Positions 45,357 through 58,260 of a DNA stretch of 64,000 bases are shown here, piece after piece. Under the pieces are notes generated by a model, which worked only from the letters and a program-made list of their open reading frames with translations, did no database searches and was not told the origin of the DNA. The stretch is from assembly GCA_029721435.1 (NCBI GenBank), contig CM056573.1:72234001-72298000 (forward strand). Reading direction: 5' to 3'. A program made the translations under genes and the position numbers. Position 1 is the first letter of the stretch, and every line of letters begins with the position of its first letter. This DNA comes from Gymnothorax reevesii. Its lineage: Eukaryota > Chordata > Actinopteri > Anguilliformes > Muraenidae.

Positions 45357-46690
45357 TTAAAACACATTTATATATGCTGATAGCAAGCCCAAAGGCTTTA
45401 CGAGCATTGGAGAAACAATCGACGAGAACATTAGAGAAGAAAAGGGCAAAAAGAACTGGAGCATGATGCAATCATTAGGGCTGGGACGATTCTTAATCCA
45501 TTCTTTTTTAAGGCGTAGTACTGATGTCAGTGAAGTTTTTTTCCAGAAGCATTTCACATGCCTTTCCGCAAATTCCGCTAGAAATACAGATGATTGCTTT
45601 GGTGGCCGATATAATGTTACAATGACCACACCTGGGTCAGTTTTCAACAGAATCGCAAGATGTTCAAATGACGAAAATTCACCAAAATCAATCTTGGAAG
45701 TGTTAAACTGATTAGAGAAAATGGCAGCTGTTATGTCCCTGGTCTAGGGGTGTATAAAGACATAACATTGAGGTGACCCTCCCGCTCTCCCACTCCCAAG
45801 AAGGGCCAGCAGCACAGAAAACTGTAACTTTAGGCAGTTTATTTTCTTTTCTTTTTTTTTTTAGTGTGGAGGTGTGAAGTAACCTTTTTTTTTTTTTTTA
45901 AAAATAAACAAAACGAGCTCTGAGCCCTAAAGAATAACCTATACCTAAAAACCAAATGAAAAATGAAAATACAATGGACTAACCTAAACTCCTAACTTAA
46001 AACAAGAGAAAACCACAGAAACAAAAGAGGCTACTCCCACCTACCAAAACCAGTGCTCAATATTTACAGGTGCCTAAACCACAACAGTAAGCCATTTTGC
46101 ACAGTATAAACACACTCAACTTCTAAAGTTTCGACAAAACAGAATTCTCAGAGACACATTACGAATTTACAAATTTCCGAAGTACTGGTTCCTTGTTGGG
46201 AGAAGCAGAGTAAAAGGGGAGGGCCCGGGGTGCTGTCAGTTGGTGGTTTAAATCTTGTTTGGTCCGGGCTCCTCCAATCAGGAAGCGTCTTCCCACACTG
46301 CTTCCACCAATGCCTGCTGTTCAATTGGGCCCAGTCCAGCCAATCCGGAACTACCACTTGGACTGGAGGGAAACCAGAGGTCACACCCATGCACACACCG
46401 AAAAGACACACTCACAGACACTCCTAGGGAGGAGAGGGAGAACAGCACTTTACATTGATAAACACTTAATCCTCTGGGTCATAACACAGCTATGCCACCT
46501 CCCCTTTGACCCTTGTCTCACAGCTTGAAAAAAGTTGTAGTTCTAGGAAAGCCTAAATAAGAGCTGCAGCACAATCATTGTTTAGCCAGGTCTCAACTAG
46601 AAACATAAAATGCAATCCCTCCTCAGAGATGATATCATTAATCAAAAACTCTGATTAGTGAGTAATCTTACATTAAATAATGCCATAAAC
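45357..46690 (-). pseudogene. LINE ORF2 endonuclease fragment (unit 2)
   Basis: Better preserved than in unit 1: LLKTDPGVVIVTLYRPPKQSSVFLAEF is open at 45560-45650, containing the YRPP motif of LINE endonucleases. Interrupted by the antisense LTR 45729-46486; the opening part lies at 46487-46690. Reverse transcriptase absent. Confidence 0.7.
45729..46486 (-). repeat. Antisense solo LTR (unit 2)
   Basis: Counterpart of 11362-12112, TGTTATG...CATAACA between CAGC repeats. Confidence 0.75.
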
Positions 46691-47018
46691 GCTCAAGACT
46701 AAAACATTGACTAAATTACCTCGGGTGCAGCCAGTGTGAGACTTGGGTCTATTTCGTGACTTTCTACGCACAGAGGAAATAGTGACAATCGGACATGGGT
46801 CCTGCATTACGGGAGACGGAATTAGTCATTTGCATGTGAGCAGGTGCATCGAGTAACAAATGTTCTCTGCCAACTTCCGCGTACCCAGAGGATTGGGATG
46901 AATGGCGTCTCTTGCAAAGAAAGCTGCACGCTCCCAGAAGTTGTTAAAATTATCAATAAAAAAAATTTTGTGCGTGGAGCATATAGACTGTAGCCATGTG
47001 CTGAGACTTAAAATTCTC

Positions 47019-47825
47019 CTAAAACGCCCAATCCCTCGACCCAGAGTGGGAATAGGACCCGAAATAAAAACAGTCCTTGACTGCGTTAAACAAAGAGATA
47101 AGATCGTGTTTTAGAATTTCGGACCGCTGGTTGGAGGTATTGTTGGTTCCAATATGAACTACAACATTACGGGCGTGTGGATGTTCATCAAGTAAGCTCG
47201 GAATCCCATCCAGAATGCTTAAAAGTTTAGCCCCCGAAAAGCAGTATGTGATGGCTGATTTCATTTTAACGTTCCTCACAATGGAGCCTCCAATTATCAA
47301 TGTACCCTGAGACGGCCGAGAATTGCCGGAAGACTTGGTAGTTACCTGTGGAATGGTCTGAGTACATGGCCGTGGAACCATAGAGGTTGGCTTCCGTGAC
47401 CGAACATCTGGTGGTGACGATTCCTCCTCGTCTAAAATGGAAAACCTGTTGTTCAGCTGAAGCTTAAAAAATACAGAGTCGCTACTCGGTGCCCGACCAC
47501 GACGTTTAGTGCTGCGCACTTCGACCCAGGCCTCAGCCGGCTTGGGTGTGGAGCTGACGTTGACCTTGGGTCTCGCTCGCTGCTGGACCCTAGCATCCTC
47601 AGTCCGAGACCGTGTGGTTTCATTGGGGAGGGCGATGGAGTCTCGCTCACCCATGGTGGTGACATTCCTCGCAGCGCGAGCTGGAGCACCCATGGAATCG
47701 ATGAGGCGTTCCTGTATTTGGTAGAGGGTTGAAATTCTACCTTCCAGCTCCGCTATTTTCTGTGACAGGCAAATACAGCTAACACAGCCCGGCAAGGAGG
47801 TAAGTGGGGCCACAGTTTCTGACAT
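47019..47825 (-). pseudogene. LINE ORF1, array copy 1 (unit 2)
   Basis: 268-codon frame: Cys pair, coiled coil, linker, GGSIVRN, HIGTNNTS. Same frameshift after KDC. Private changes include LSILDGI preceded by AKL and NAVKDC in place of NVLKDC. Confidence 0.8.
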
Positions 47826-48761
47826 AACATAACTTATTGCAATCTATACCTCCCCGTTAAGTTTATATGGATTATTTATCAACATAAAAAATATTTCATC
47901 TGGCTTACTGCAAGCGGGGAGGATTCACATCTCTCGACTAAACACCTTCATCCAGCCTTATTATTTGACAGGACATGGTATGAATCAGTTGTATGAAGCT
48001 GAAGCTGATGCAGTAGTGTTTAGCTTGAAATTGGACGTGTCAAAATACCCATACTGCATACATGCATACAGAATTTGATTTGATGCCAACAACTCGACCG
48101 TCGAAGTAGAACGTACGATATTTATGTATCAGGAGGGCATGCACAAAATCTGACATGCTATATGGCCACAATCTCACCATCTCCTGACCCAGTTTACCCC
48201 TCACATACAATAACCTTCCTGCCGCGGAATTTTAAAAACACAACTGCACCTCAGGAATTCCAGCATTTACATCTATTTTATTAATACTGCACTACTATGG
48301 AAGACTGCAGTATCTGTATGCATTAACCTACTGCAGATACTGCAGTCGTCTATTGTAGGGCATTATATTATAGGCTCAAACAGTGTTTTTGTTCATTTTA
48401 CATATGGCTTATGTAGGCTAATACAGTGTTTCTGTTGTCTGTCTTGTATCATTTGTACTGAGAGGTATCACATCCTCTGTCGTCATGAAAACGCCTTGTC
48501 ATCTCAGTGCCAGTGGGCTGATGGGACAGCACAGTGTCCACTGCTCACATACAGCAAAACTCAGCCAAATGCAGTAGGTCATCTGGGTCTCGTTTGCAAA
48601 TAGTTTGATCCATACAGAGGTTTCAGATGTACTACAAAGTCTGACCATATATTTTCACCTGCTGTATGGTAAATGTATCTGTATTCTGAGGCACCAGTTG
48701 AGGGCAGACAGGAATAAATGAAGTTGGCAGTGGTTGATGGGAACATTTGAGCTTTCTTTAC

Positions 48762-48854
48762 CTTGCTTGTCTTTGACTGGTCGTCCAGTTTGGTCTTCTT
48801 GTGAGCCGGGCTGATGGGTTTTGGCTCCTGTTCATCTCTTGGGACAAATTTTTT
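48762..48854 (-). CDS. Exon-like block, copy a (unit 2)
   Basis: 93 bases with CAG acceptor and GTAAAG donor. Branch-point word is TGCTTAC here. Encodes KKFVPRDEQE...DDQSKTSK. Confidence 0.5.
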
Positions 48855-49052
48855 CTGAAAAGTGTAAGAGAAGGAATAGGAACCAGTAAGCACAGTCTGT
48901 GTGGACAATTTACCCACATGAGAAACTAAATCTTCAGGCTAATGGTAAGTGGTGACGCTGCACGCTCCCAGAAGTTGTTAAAATTATCAATAAAAAAAAT
49001 TTTGTGCGCGGAGCATATAGACTGTAGCCATGTGCTGAGACTTAAAATTCTC

Positions 49053-49859
49053 CTAAAACGCCCAATCCCTCGACCCAGAGTGGGAATAGGACCCGAAATA
49101 AAAACAGTCCTTGAGTACGTTAAACAAAGAGATAAGATCGTGTTTTAGAATTTCGGACCGCTGGTTGGAGGTATTGTTGGTTCCAATATGAACTACAACA
49201 TTACGGGCGTGTGGATGTTCATCAAGTAAGCTCGGAATCCCATCCAGAATACTTAAAACTTTAGCCCCCGAAAAGCAGTATGTGATGGCTGATTTCATTT
49301 TAAAGTTCCTCACAATGGAGCCTCCAATTATCAATGTACCCCGAGACGGCCGAGCATTGCCAGAAGACTTGGTAGTTACCTGTGGAATGGTCTGAGTACA
49401 TGGCCGTGGAACCGTAGAGGTTGGCTTCCGTGACCGGACATCTGGTGGTGACGATTCCTCCTCGTCTAAGATGGAAAACCTGTTATTCAGCTGAAGCTTA
49501 AAAAGTACAGAGTCGCTACTCGGTGCCCGACCACGACGTTTAGTGCTGCGCACTTCGACCCAGGCCTCAGCCGGCTTGGGTGTGGAGCTGACGTTGACCT
49601 TGGGTCTCGCTCGCTGCTGGACCCTAGCATCCTCAGTCCGAGTCCGTGCGGTTTCATTGGGGAGGGCGATGGAGTCTCGCTCACCCATGGTGGTGACATT
49701 CCTCGCAGCGCGAGCTGGAGCACCCATGGAATCGATGAGGCGTTCCTGTATTTGGTAGAGGGTTGAAATTCTACCTTCCAGCTCCGCTATTTTCTGTGAC
49801 AGGCAAATGCAGCTAACACAGCCCGGCAAGGAGGTAAGTGGGGCCACAGTTTCTGACAT
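49053..49859 (-). pseudogene. LINE ORF1, array copy 2 (unit 2)
   Basis: 268-codon frame with esterase blocks I and III and the shared frameshift. Confidence 0.8.
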
Positions 49860-50791
49860 AACATAACTTATTGCAATCTATACCTCCCCGTTAAGTTTAT
49901 ATGGATTATTTATCAACATAAAAAATATATCATCTGGCTTACTGCAAGCGGGGAGGATTCACATCTCTCGACTAAACACCTTCATCCAGCCTTATTTGAC
50001 AGGCGTGGTATGAATTAGTTGTATGAAGCTGAAGCTGATGCAGTAGTGTTTAGCTTGAAATTGGACGTGTCAAAATACCCATACTGCATACATGCATACA
50101 GAATTTGATTTGATGCCAACAACTCGACCGTCGAAGTAGAACGTACGATATTTATGTATCAGGAGGGCATGCACAAAATCTGACATGCTATATGGCCACA
50201 ATCTCACCATCTCCTGACCCAGTTTACCCCTCACATACAATAACCTTCCTCCCGCGGAATTTTAAAAACACAACTGCACCTCAGGAATTCCAGCATTTAC
50301 ATCTATTTTATTAATACTGCCCTACTATGGAAGACTGCAGTATCTGTATACATTAACCTACTGCAGATACTGCAGTCGTCGATTGTAGGGCAGTATATTA
50401 AAGGCTCAAACAGTGTTTTTGTTCATTTTACATATGGCTTATGTAGACTAATACAGTGTTTCTGTTGTCTGTCTTGTATCATTTTTACTGAGAGGTATCA
50501 CATCCTCTGTCGTCATGAAAACGCCTTGTCATCTCAGTGCCAGTGGGCTGATGGGACAGCACAGTGTCCACAACTCACATACAGCAAAACTCAGCCAAAT
50601 GCAGTAGGTCATCTGGGTCTCGTTTGCAAATAGTTTGATCCATACAGAGGTTTCAGATGTACTACAAAGTCTGACCATATATTTTCACCTGCTGTATGGT
50701 AAATGTATCTGTATTCTGAGGCACCAGTTGAGGGCAGACAGGAATAAATAAAGTTGGCAGTGGTTGATGGGAACATTTGAGCTTTCTGTAC

Positions 50792-50884
50792 CTTGCTTGT
50801 CTTTGACTGGTCGTCCAGTTTGGTCTTCTTGTGAGCCGGGCTGATGGGTTTTGGCTCCTGTTCATCTCTTGGGACAAATTTTTT
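50792..50884 (-). CDS. Exon-like block, copy b (unit 2)
   Basis: 93 bases; acceptor with TGCTAAC branch-point word and CAG; donor is GTACAG instead of GTAAAG. Peptide as in copy a. Confidence 0.5.
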
Positions 50885-51082
50885 CTGAAAAGTGTAAGAG
50901 AAGGAATAGGAACCAGTTAGCACAGTCTGTGTGGACAATTTACCCACATGAGAAACTAAATCTTCAGGCTAATGGTAAGTGGTGACGCTGCACGCTCCCA
51001 GAAGTTGTTAAAATTATCAATAAAAAAAATTTTGTGCGCGGAGCATATAGACTGTAGCCATGTGCTGAGACTTAAAATTCTC

Positions 51083-51889
51083 CTAAAACGCCCAATCCCT
51101 CGACCCAGAGTGGGAATAGGACCCAAAATAAAAACAGTCCTTCAGTACGTTAAACAAAGAGATAAGATCGTGTTTGAGAATTTCGGACCGCTGGTTGGAG
51201 GTAGTGTTGGTTCCAATATGAACTACAACATTACGGGCGTGTGAATGTTCATCAAGTAAGCTCGGAATCCCATCCAGAATGCTTAAAACTTTAGCCCCCG
51301 AAAAGCAGTATGTGATGGCTGATTTCATTTTAAAGTTCCTCACAATGGAGCCTCCAATTATCAATGTACCCCGAGACGGCCGAGCATTGCCAGAAGACTT
51401 GGTAGTTACCTGTGGAATGGTCTGAGTACATGGCCGTGGAACCGTAGAGGTTGGCTTCCGTGACCGGACATCTGGTGGTGACGATTCCTCCTCGTCGAAG
51501 ATGGAAAACCTGTTGTTCAGCTGAAGCTTAAAAAGTACAGAGTCGCTACTCAGTGCCCGACCACGACGTTTAGTGCTGCGCACTTCGACCCAGGCCTCAG
51601 CCGGCTTGGGTGTGGAGCTGACGTTGACCTTGGGTCTCGCTCGCTGCTGGACCCTAGCATCCTCAGTCCGAGTCCGTGCGGTTTCATTGGGGAGGGCGAT
51701 GGAGTCTCGCTCACCCATGGTGGTGACATTCCTCGCAGCGCGAGCTGGAGCACCCATGGAATCGATGAGGCGTTCCTGTATTTGGTAGAGGGTTGAAATT
51801 CTACCTTCCAGCTCCGCTATTTTCTGTGACAGGCAAATGCAGCTAACACAGCCCGGCAAGGAGGTAAGTGGGGCCACAGTTTCTGACAT
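51083..51889 (-). pseudogene. LINE ORF1, array copy 3 (unit 2)
   Basis: 268-codon frame; HIGTNTTS in block III (Asn to Thr), shared with copy 4; RAL and SIFDEE are private. Confidence 0.8.
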
Positions 51890-52822
51890 AACATAACTTA
51901 TTGCAATCTATACCTCCCCGTTAAGTTTATATGGATTATTTATCAACATAAAAAATATATCATCTGGCTTACTGCAAGCGGGGAGGATTCACATCTCTCG
52001 ACTAAACACCTTCATCCAGCCTTATTTGACAGGACATGGTATGAATTAGTTGTATGAAGCTGAAGCTGATGCAGTAGTGTTTAGCTTGAAATTGGACGTG
52101 TCAAAATACCCATACTGCATACATGCATACAGAATTTGATTTGATGCCAACAACTCGACCGTCGAAGTAGAACGTACGATATTTATGTATCAGGAGGGCA
52201 TGCACAAAATCTGACATGCTATATGGCCACAATCTCACCATCTCCTGACCCAGTTTACCCCTCACATACAATAACCTTCCTCCCGCGGAATTTTAAAAAC
52301 ACAACTGCACCTCAGGAATTCCAGCATTTACATCTATTTTATTAATACTGCCCTACTATGGAAGACTGCAGTATCTGTATGCATTAACCTACTGCAGATA
52401 CTGCAGTCGTCTATTGTAGGGCAGTATATTAAAGGCTCAAACAGTGTTTTTGTTCATTTTACATATGGCTTATGTAGACTAATACAGTGTTTCTGTTGTC
52501 TGTCTTGTATCATTTTTACTGAGAGGTATCACATCCTCTGTCGTCATGAAAACGCCTTGTCATCTCAGTGCCAGTGGGCTGATGGGACAGCACAGTGTCC
52601 ACAACTCACATACAGCAAAACTCAGCCAAATGCAGTAGGTCATCTGGGTCTCGTTTGCAAATAGTTTGATCCATACAGAGGTTTCAGATGTACTACAAAG
52701 TCTGACCATATATTTTCACCTGCTGTATGGTAAATGTATCTGTATTCTGAGGCACCAGTTGAGGGCAGACAGGAATAAATAAAGTTGGCAGTGGTTGATG
52801 GGAACATTTGAGCTTTCTGTAC

Positions 52823-52915
52823 CTTGCTTGTCTTTGACTGGTCGTCCAGTTTGGTCTTCTTGTGAGCCGGGCTGATGGGTTTTGGCTCCTGTTCATCTCT
52901 TGGGACAAATTTTTT
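52823..52915 (-). CDS. Exon-like block, copy c (unit 2)
   Basis: 93 bases, TGCTAAC branch-point word, CAG acceptor, GTACAG donor, as in copy b. This is the copy nearest the minus-strand promoter at 58554-58760. Confidence 0.5.
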
Positions 52916-53017
52916 CTGAAAAGTGTAAGAGAAGGAATAGGAACCAGTTAGCACAGTCTGTGTGGACAATTTACCCACATGAGAAACTAAATCTTCAGGC
53001 TAATGGTAAGTGGTGAC

Positions 53018-54831
53018 GCTGCACGCTCCCAGAAGTTGTTAAAATTATCAATAAAAAAAATTTTGTGCGCGGAGCATATAGACTGTAGCCATGTGCTGAG
53101 ACTTAAAATTCTCCTAAAACGCCCAATCCCTCGACCCAGAGTGGGAATAGGACCCAAAATAAAAACAGTCCTTCAGTACGTTAAACAAAGAGATAAGATC
53201 GTGTTTGAGAATTTCGGACCGCTGGTTGGAGGTAGTGTTGGTTCCAATATGAACTACAACATTACGGGCGTGTGAATGTTCATCAAGTAAGCTCGGAATC
53301 CCATCCAGAATGCTTAAAACTTTAGCCCCCGAAAAGCAGTATGTGATGGCTGATTTCATTTTAAAGTTCCTCACAATGGAGCCTCCAATTATCAATGTAC
53401 CCCGAGACGGCCGAGCATTGCCAGAAGACTTGGTAGTTACCTGTGGAATGGTCTGAGTACATGGCCGTGGAACCGTAGAGGTTGGCTTCCGTGACCGGAC
53501 ATCTGGTGGTGACGATTCCTCCTCGTCTAAGATGGAAAACCTGTTGTTCAGCTGAAGCTTAAAAAGTACAGAGTCGCTACTCGGTGCCCGACCACGACGT
53601 TTAGTGCTGCGCACTTCGACCCAGGCCTCAGCCGGCTTGGGTGTGGAGCTGACGTTGACCTTGGGTCTCGCTCGCTGCTGGACCCTAGCATCCTCAGTCC
53701 GAGTCCGTGCGGTTTCATTGGGGAGGGCGATGGAGTCCCGCTCACCCATGGTGGTGACATTCCCCGCAGCGCGAGCTGGAGCACCCATGGAATCGATGAG
53801 ACGTTCCTGTATTTGGTAGAGGGTTGAAATTCTACCTTCCAGCTCCGCTATTTTCTGTGACAGGCAAATGCAGCTAACACAGCCCGGCAAGGAGGTAAGT
53901 GGGGCCACAGTTTCTGACATAACATAACTTATTGCAATCTATACCTCCCCGTTAAGTTTATATGGATTATTTATCAACATAAAAAATATATCATCTGGCT
54001 TACTGCAAGCGGGGAGGATTCACATCTCTCGACTAAACACCTTCATCCAGCCTTATTATTTGACAGGACATGGTATGAATCAGTTGTATGAAGCTGAAGC
54101 TGATGCAGTAGTGTTTAGCTTGAAATTGGACGTGTCAAAATACCCATACTGCATACATGCATACAGAATTTGATTTGATGCCAACAACTCGACCGTCGAA
54201 GTAGAACGTACGATATTTATGTATCAGGAGTGCATGCACAAAATCTGACATGCTATATGGCCACAATCTCACCATCTCCTGACCCAGTTTACCCCTCACA
54301 TACAATAACCTTCCTCCCGCGGAATTTTAAAAACACAACTGCACCTCAGGAATTCCAGCATTTACATCTATTTTATTAATACTGCCCTACTATGGAAGAC
54401 TGCAGTATCTGTATGCATTAACCTACCTCAGATACTGCAGTCGTCTATTGTAGGGCAGTATATTATAGGCTCAAACAGTGTTTTTGTTCATTTTACATAT
54501 GGCTTATGTCGGCTAATACAGTGTTTCTGTTGTCTGTCTTGTATCATTTTTACTGAGCGGTATCACATCCTCTGTCGTCATGAAAACGCCTTGTCATCTC
54601 AGTGCCAGTGGGCTGATGGGACAGCACAGTGTCCACTGCTCACATACAGCAAAACTCAGCCAAATGCAGTAGGTCATCTGGGTCTCGTTCGCGAATAGTT
54701 TGATCCATACAGAGGTTTCAGATGTACTACAAAGTCTGACCATATATTTTCACCTGCTGTATGGTAAATGTATCTGTATTCTGAGGCACCAGTTGAGAGC
54801 AGACAGGAATAAATGAAGTTGACCGTGGTTG
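53018..54831. repeat. 2.03-kb tandem repeat, partial copy 4 of unit 2
   Basis: Ends at the same internal point as the partial copy of unit 1, before the exon-like block. Confidence 0.9.
53114..53920 (-). pseudogene. LINE ORF1, array copy 4 (unit 2)
   Basis: 268-codon frame, HIGTNTTS as in copy 3; one private Arg to Gly change (RAAGNV). Confidence 0.8.
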
Positions 54832-56318
54832 ACAAATTAACAAATTAACTTGTCTCATCGCTCTCTAGTGGCCACTCCTGGTCGACTACGGATCTGCAGA
54901 TGTACAAGAAAAATCTTTGCTGACTGCACTGTCGATGGCATAGGCAGTGTGTGATCGCCGGGTGCTTTCAATATGTGAAGAAGCGAGAGCCATTTGTCAC
55001 GTTAGTGAGAAGAATCTCGAACCTCTGCCTCCTCCTGAGCTGATGGGAGCAGGTTACTGTGGTGGAGTAAACAGTTCCCTTGCGTTCAGGGTGGGGAAAA
55101 ACTCCCAAAAAAACTGTGATTTTCAGTGTTGAAGTCAGAGGCATATTCATTGGAATTACCATGGTGTCCTGACGAACAGCAGTGACTTCCGTCCTCACCT
55201 CACTGCTCCTCCCAGACACTACAAGTCCTGGACAGAGGATTTCACAAGTCAGGATAATTTGGAAACCTTCGCAGCTCAGCATGAACTATACACAGTGAAA
55301 AATCACACGATATACAGGAGGCACGAATCAAGAAATAATTGGTGCAAAAACAGTGCACAACCTGGAAGCCGAAAATGGAAACCAAGGCAGCTCTTGTGGC
55401 AATTTTTTTTTTAAAAGCCTTTATTAAATGGCTACTTGCATAGCAAGGATTAAAAATGCATCAACCAATTGCGGCATAATTGCATACATCAGGGTGACAA
55501 AACATTTCTGAGACGTGGGCAAAGCATATCAAGATAATGAACAGGAAATGACATCGCTCATGACCATACCAGATTGAGCACAGACTCCATAAGGGGGGGG
55601 GGGAAGCACCATTTTTTGATCCATAATATACATAAATATAACCCACAGGAATACAAAAAACATGAGATTCCAAGAATACAATTAACAAAATATATTTAAT
55701 TAATTTAATTACAAAAAAGGAGAAAAATCATTGTCTTCACTGAGACCTGGAAACACCATGGCTTTCAGATGGAAAATCCAAAAGGGGCTAAACCTACCTC
55801 TGCTCCGAATATCCTCCGAGAAATTGGGCGGTGTCACGCCTGTAGATCTGAGAAGGAGCTCCTCCCGGGTGTAAGTAGATCGGCATTTGATGACGTTGTT
55901 TGCCATTGTTGTTGTTTCGTACAAAAGACTCTAATTGGGAGAGGAAGACGATTAACCCAAGAAGCATGCATCACTGGATACTCATGTATGTTGACTCCTT
56001 ATTATTAAGAGGCAGTGGAAAGCTTTTTCCATTGAGTTTTATTTTCCTGGGGCTGATCAGGAGGATGTAGAATCCAATTTTCCCAGTAATGGCTATTTTG
56101 TCTCAGGAGCACACACATTAGCCATGCAGACAAAGTAGGTAGAAGCTATCTTGGGTCTATCATCATAAATGTAACTAGACAATTCCGGCAGAAATTGTAA
56201 GAGTGGGCCTGGTCTCTGCAGGTCAGGACGCAGGGGTGCCCTGAGATGCTGCTTGGTCTACTCAATAGTCTATTTTGTCTCTGTCTATATTTTGTCTGCA
56301 TTTTTTAGACATTAAAAA
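54832..56318. other. Unassigned stretch with possible LINE scrap (unit 2)
   Basis: Counterpart of 17140-18465 plus about 140 bp (55486-55642) absent there. The minus frame 55709-55924 (YTREELLLRSTG) is conserved. No confident gene. Confidence 0.35.
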
Positions 56319-57682
56319 GGTGGTTGCTATGGTGTTCTGAGAGGTTGCTAAGGCATTGCTAGGCAATTGCTGTGGTGTTCTTGGGGTTGCTAGGGCGTTG
56401 CTAGGTCAGTTGCTATGGTGTTCTGGGTGGTTGTTAGGGCGTTGCTAGGTGGTTGCTATGGTGTTCTGGGTGGTTGCTAGGGCATTGCTAGGCGGTTGCT
56501 ATGGTGTTCTGGGTGGTTGCTAGGGCGTTGCTAGGCAGTTGCTATGGTGTTCTGGGTGGTTGTTAGGGCGTTGCTAGGTGCTTGCTATGGTGTTCTGGGA
56601 GGTGGCTAGGGCGTTGCTAGGCGGTTGCTATGGTGTTCTGGGTGGTCGCTAGGGCGTTGCTAGACGGTTGCTATGGTGTTCTGGGTGGTTGCTAGGGGGT
56701 TGCTAGGCGTTTGCTTAGGTGTTCTGGGTGGTTGCTGGGTTTTGCTAGGCGATTGCTAAGGTGTTTTGGGTGGTGGATTGGGTGTTGCTAGGCAGTTGCT
56801 ATGGTGTTCTGGGTGTTTGCTAGGGGGTTGCTTTGGTGTTCTGAGTGGTTGCTCGGGCGTTGCTAGGTGGTTGCTATGGTGTTCTGGGTGGTTGCTAAGG
56901 CATTGCTAGGCAATTGCTTTGGTGTTCTTGGGGTTGGTAGGGCGTTGCTAGGGCAGTTGCTATGGTGTTCTGGGTGGTTGTTAGGGCGTTGCTAGGTGGT
57001 TGCTATGGTGGTCTGGGTGGTTGCTAGGGCGTTGCTAGGCAGTTGCTATGGTGTGCTGGGGGGTTGCTAGGGGGTAGCAATGGTGTTCTGAGTGGTTGCT
57101 AGGGCGTTGCTAGGTGGTTGCTACGGTGTTCTGGGTGGTTGCTTGGGCATTGCTAGGAGGTTGCTATGGTGTTCTGGGTGGTGGCCAAGGCATTGCTAGG
57201 CGGTTGCTATGGTGTTCTGGGTGGTTGCCAGGGCGTTGCGAGGCGATGGCTAAGGTGGTCTGGGTGGTTGCTTGGGTGTTGCTAGGCAGTTGTTATGGTG
57301 TTCTGGGTGGTTGCCAGGGGGTTGCTAGGCAGTTGCTATAGTGTTCTGGGTGGTTGCTAGGGCGTTGCTAGGTGGTTGCTATGGTGTTCTGGGTGGTTAA
57401 GGCGTTGCGAGGCGGTGGCTATGGTGTTCTGGGTGGTTGCTAGGGCGTTGCTAGACGGTTGCTATGGTGTTCTGGGTGGTTGCTAAGGGCATTGCTAGGC
57501 AGTTGCTATGGTGTTCTGGGTGGTTGCTAGGGCGTTGCTAGGCAGTTGCTATGATGTTCTGGGTGGTTGCTAGGGCATTGCTTGGCACTTGCTATCGTGT
57601 TCTGGGTGGTTGCTAGGGCGTTGCTAGGCGGTTGCTATGCTGTTCTGGGTGGTTGCTAGGGCATTGCTAGGCAGTTACTATG
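56319..57682. repeat. 43-bp minisatellite, about 32 repeats (unit 2)
   Basis: Same monomer as 18466-18812, with more variants (TTGTTAGGGCG, GGTGCTTGC). Frames through it, such as 57114-57341, are repeat artefacts. Confidence 0.9.
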
Positions 57683-57743
57683 GTGTCTATGGTACTATGG
57701 TCCCTATTGTGGATAGTAGTGGGCCTGCACTCAGCTCAGGCCT

Positions 57744-58260
57744 ACTAATAATAACTAGAGGCACTCCTAGAGCGCAAACCTCCACCAAGGCAGTCCAGAC
57801 CAAATCTCGGTGAGTGGGAGCAAAGTTCAGTTATTGCGTATATAAAGAAGAAACTGGAGCACTCAAATCACCAGCATAATTTATTAAGGTGCCAAGACTG
57901 ACGTTTCGACGCACTGCCTCTCTGAGGAAGACGCAGTCCGTCGAAACGTCAGTCTTGGCACCTTTATAAATTATGCTGGTGATTTGAGTGCTTCAGTTTC
58001 TTCTTTATATTCGGATTTACTATCCTTTCTGCGAGCACCCACCTCCATTGACAGAGGGGGCTGAAGCACAAGGGGTTCCTTTATTTCAGTCATTGCGTGG
58101 CAGCCATATTGTTTCACTGATCGCAGCAACCCACCCACAAAATTTCAGATATCCATTCATTACTTTTTGAGTTATCTTGTTCGCAAACAAACAAACAGAC
58201 GGCACCAATCACACAACCTCCTGCCAACTTTGTTTGGCGGAGGTGATGATAATCATAATA
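57744..58260 (+). mobile_element. RTE-like LINE 3' tail with full hairpin inserted (unit 2)
   Basis: Counterpart of 18880-19290. The insertion here has both arms: 57837-57917 and 57933-58013, about 80 bp each, centred on CTCTCTGAGGAAG. Outer parts keep ACCTCCACCAAGGC and TTGGCGGAGG. Confidence 0.55.

Larger units (their letters stand above)
46923..48956. repeat. 2.03-kb tandem repeat, copy 1 of unit 2
   Basis: 2,034 bp, no MITE. As in unit 1, the LINE continues leftward past its edge only in this first copy. Confidence 0.93.
48957..50986. repeat. 2.03-kb tandem repeat, copy 2 of unit 2
   Basis: 2,030 bp. Shares AAGTACAGAG and the FKMKS variant of ORF1 (RNFKMKS) with copies 3 and 4, separating it from copy 1. 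Confidence 0.93.
50987..53017. repeat. 2.03-kb tandem repeat, copy 3 of unit 2
   Basis: 2,031 bp. Nearly identical to the ORF1-to-exon part of copy 4: both have GGCGTGTGAATGTTC, CCTTCAGTACG and GTGTTTGAGAAT. Confidence 0.93.

Noticed and set aside
56319..57682. CRISPR-like or protein-coding repeat array
   Set aside because: Monomers are contiguous 43-bp minisatellite units with no spacers; frames through it are artefacts.
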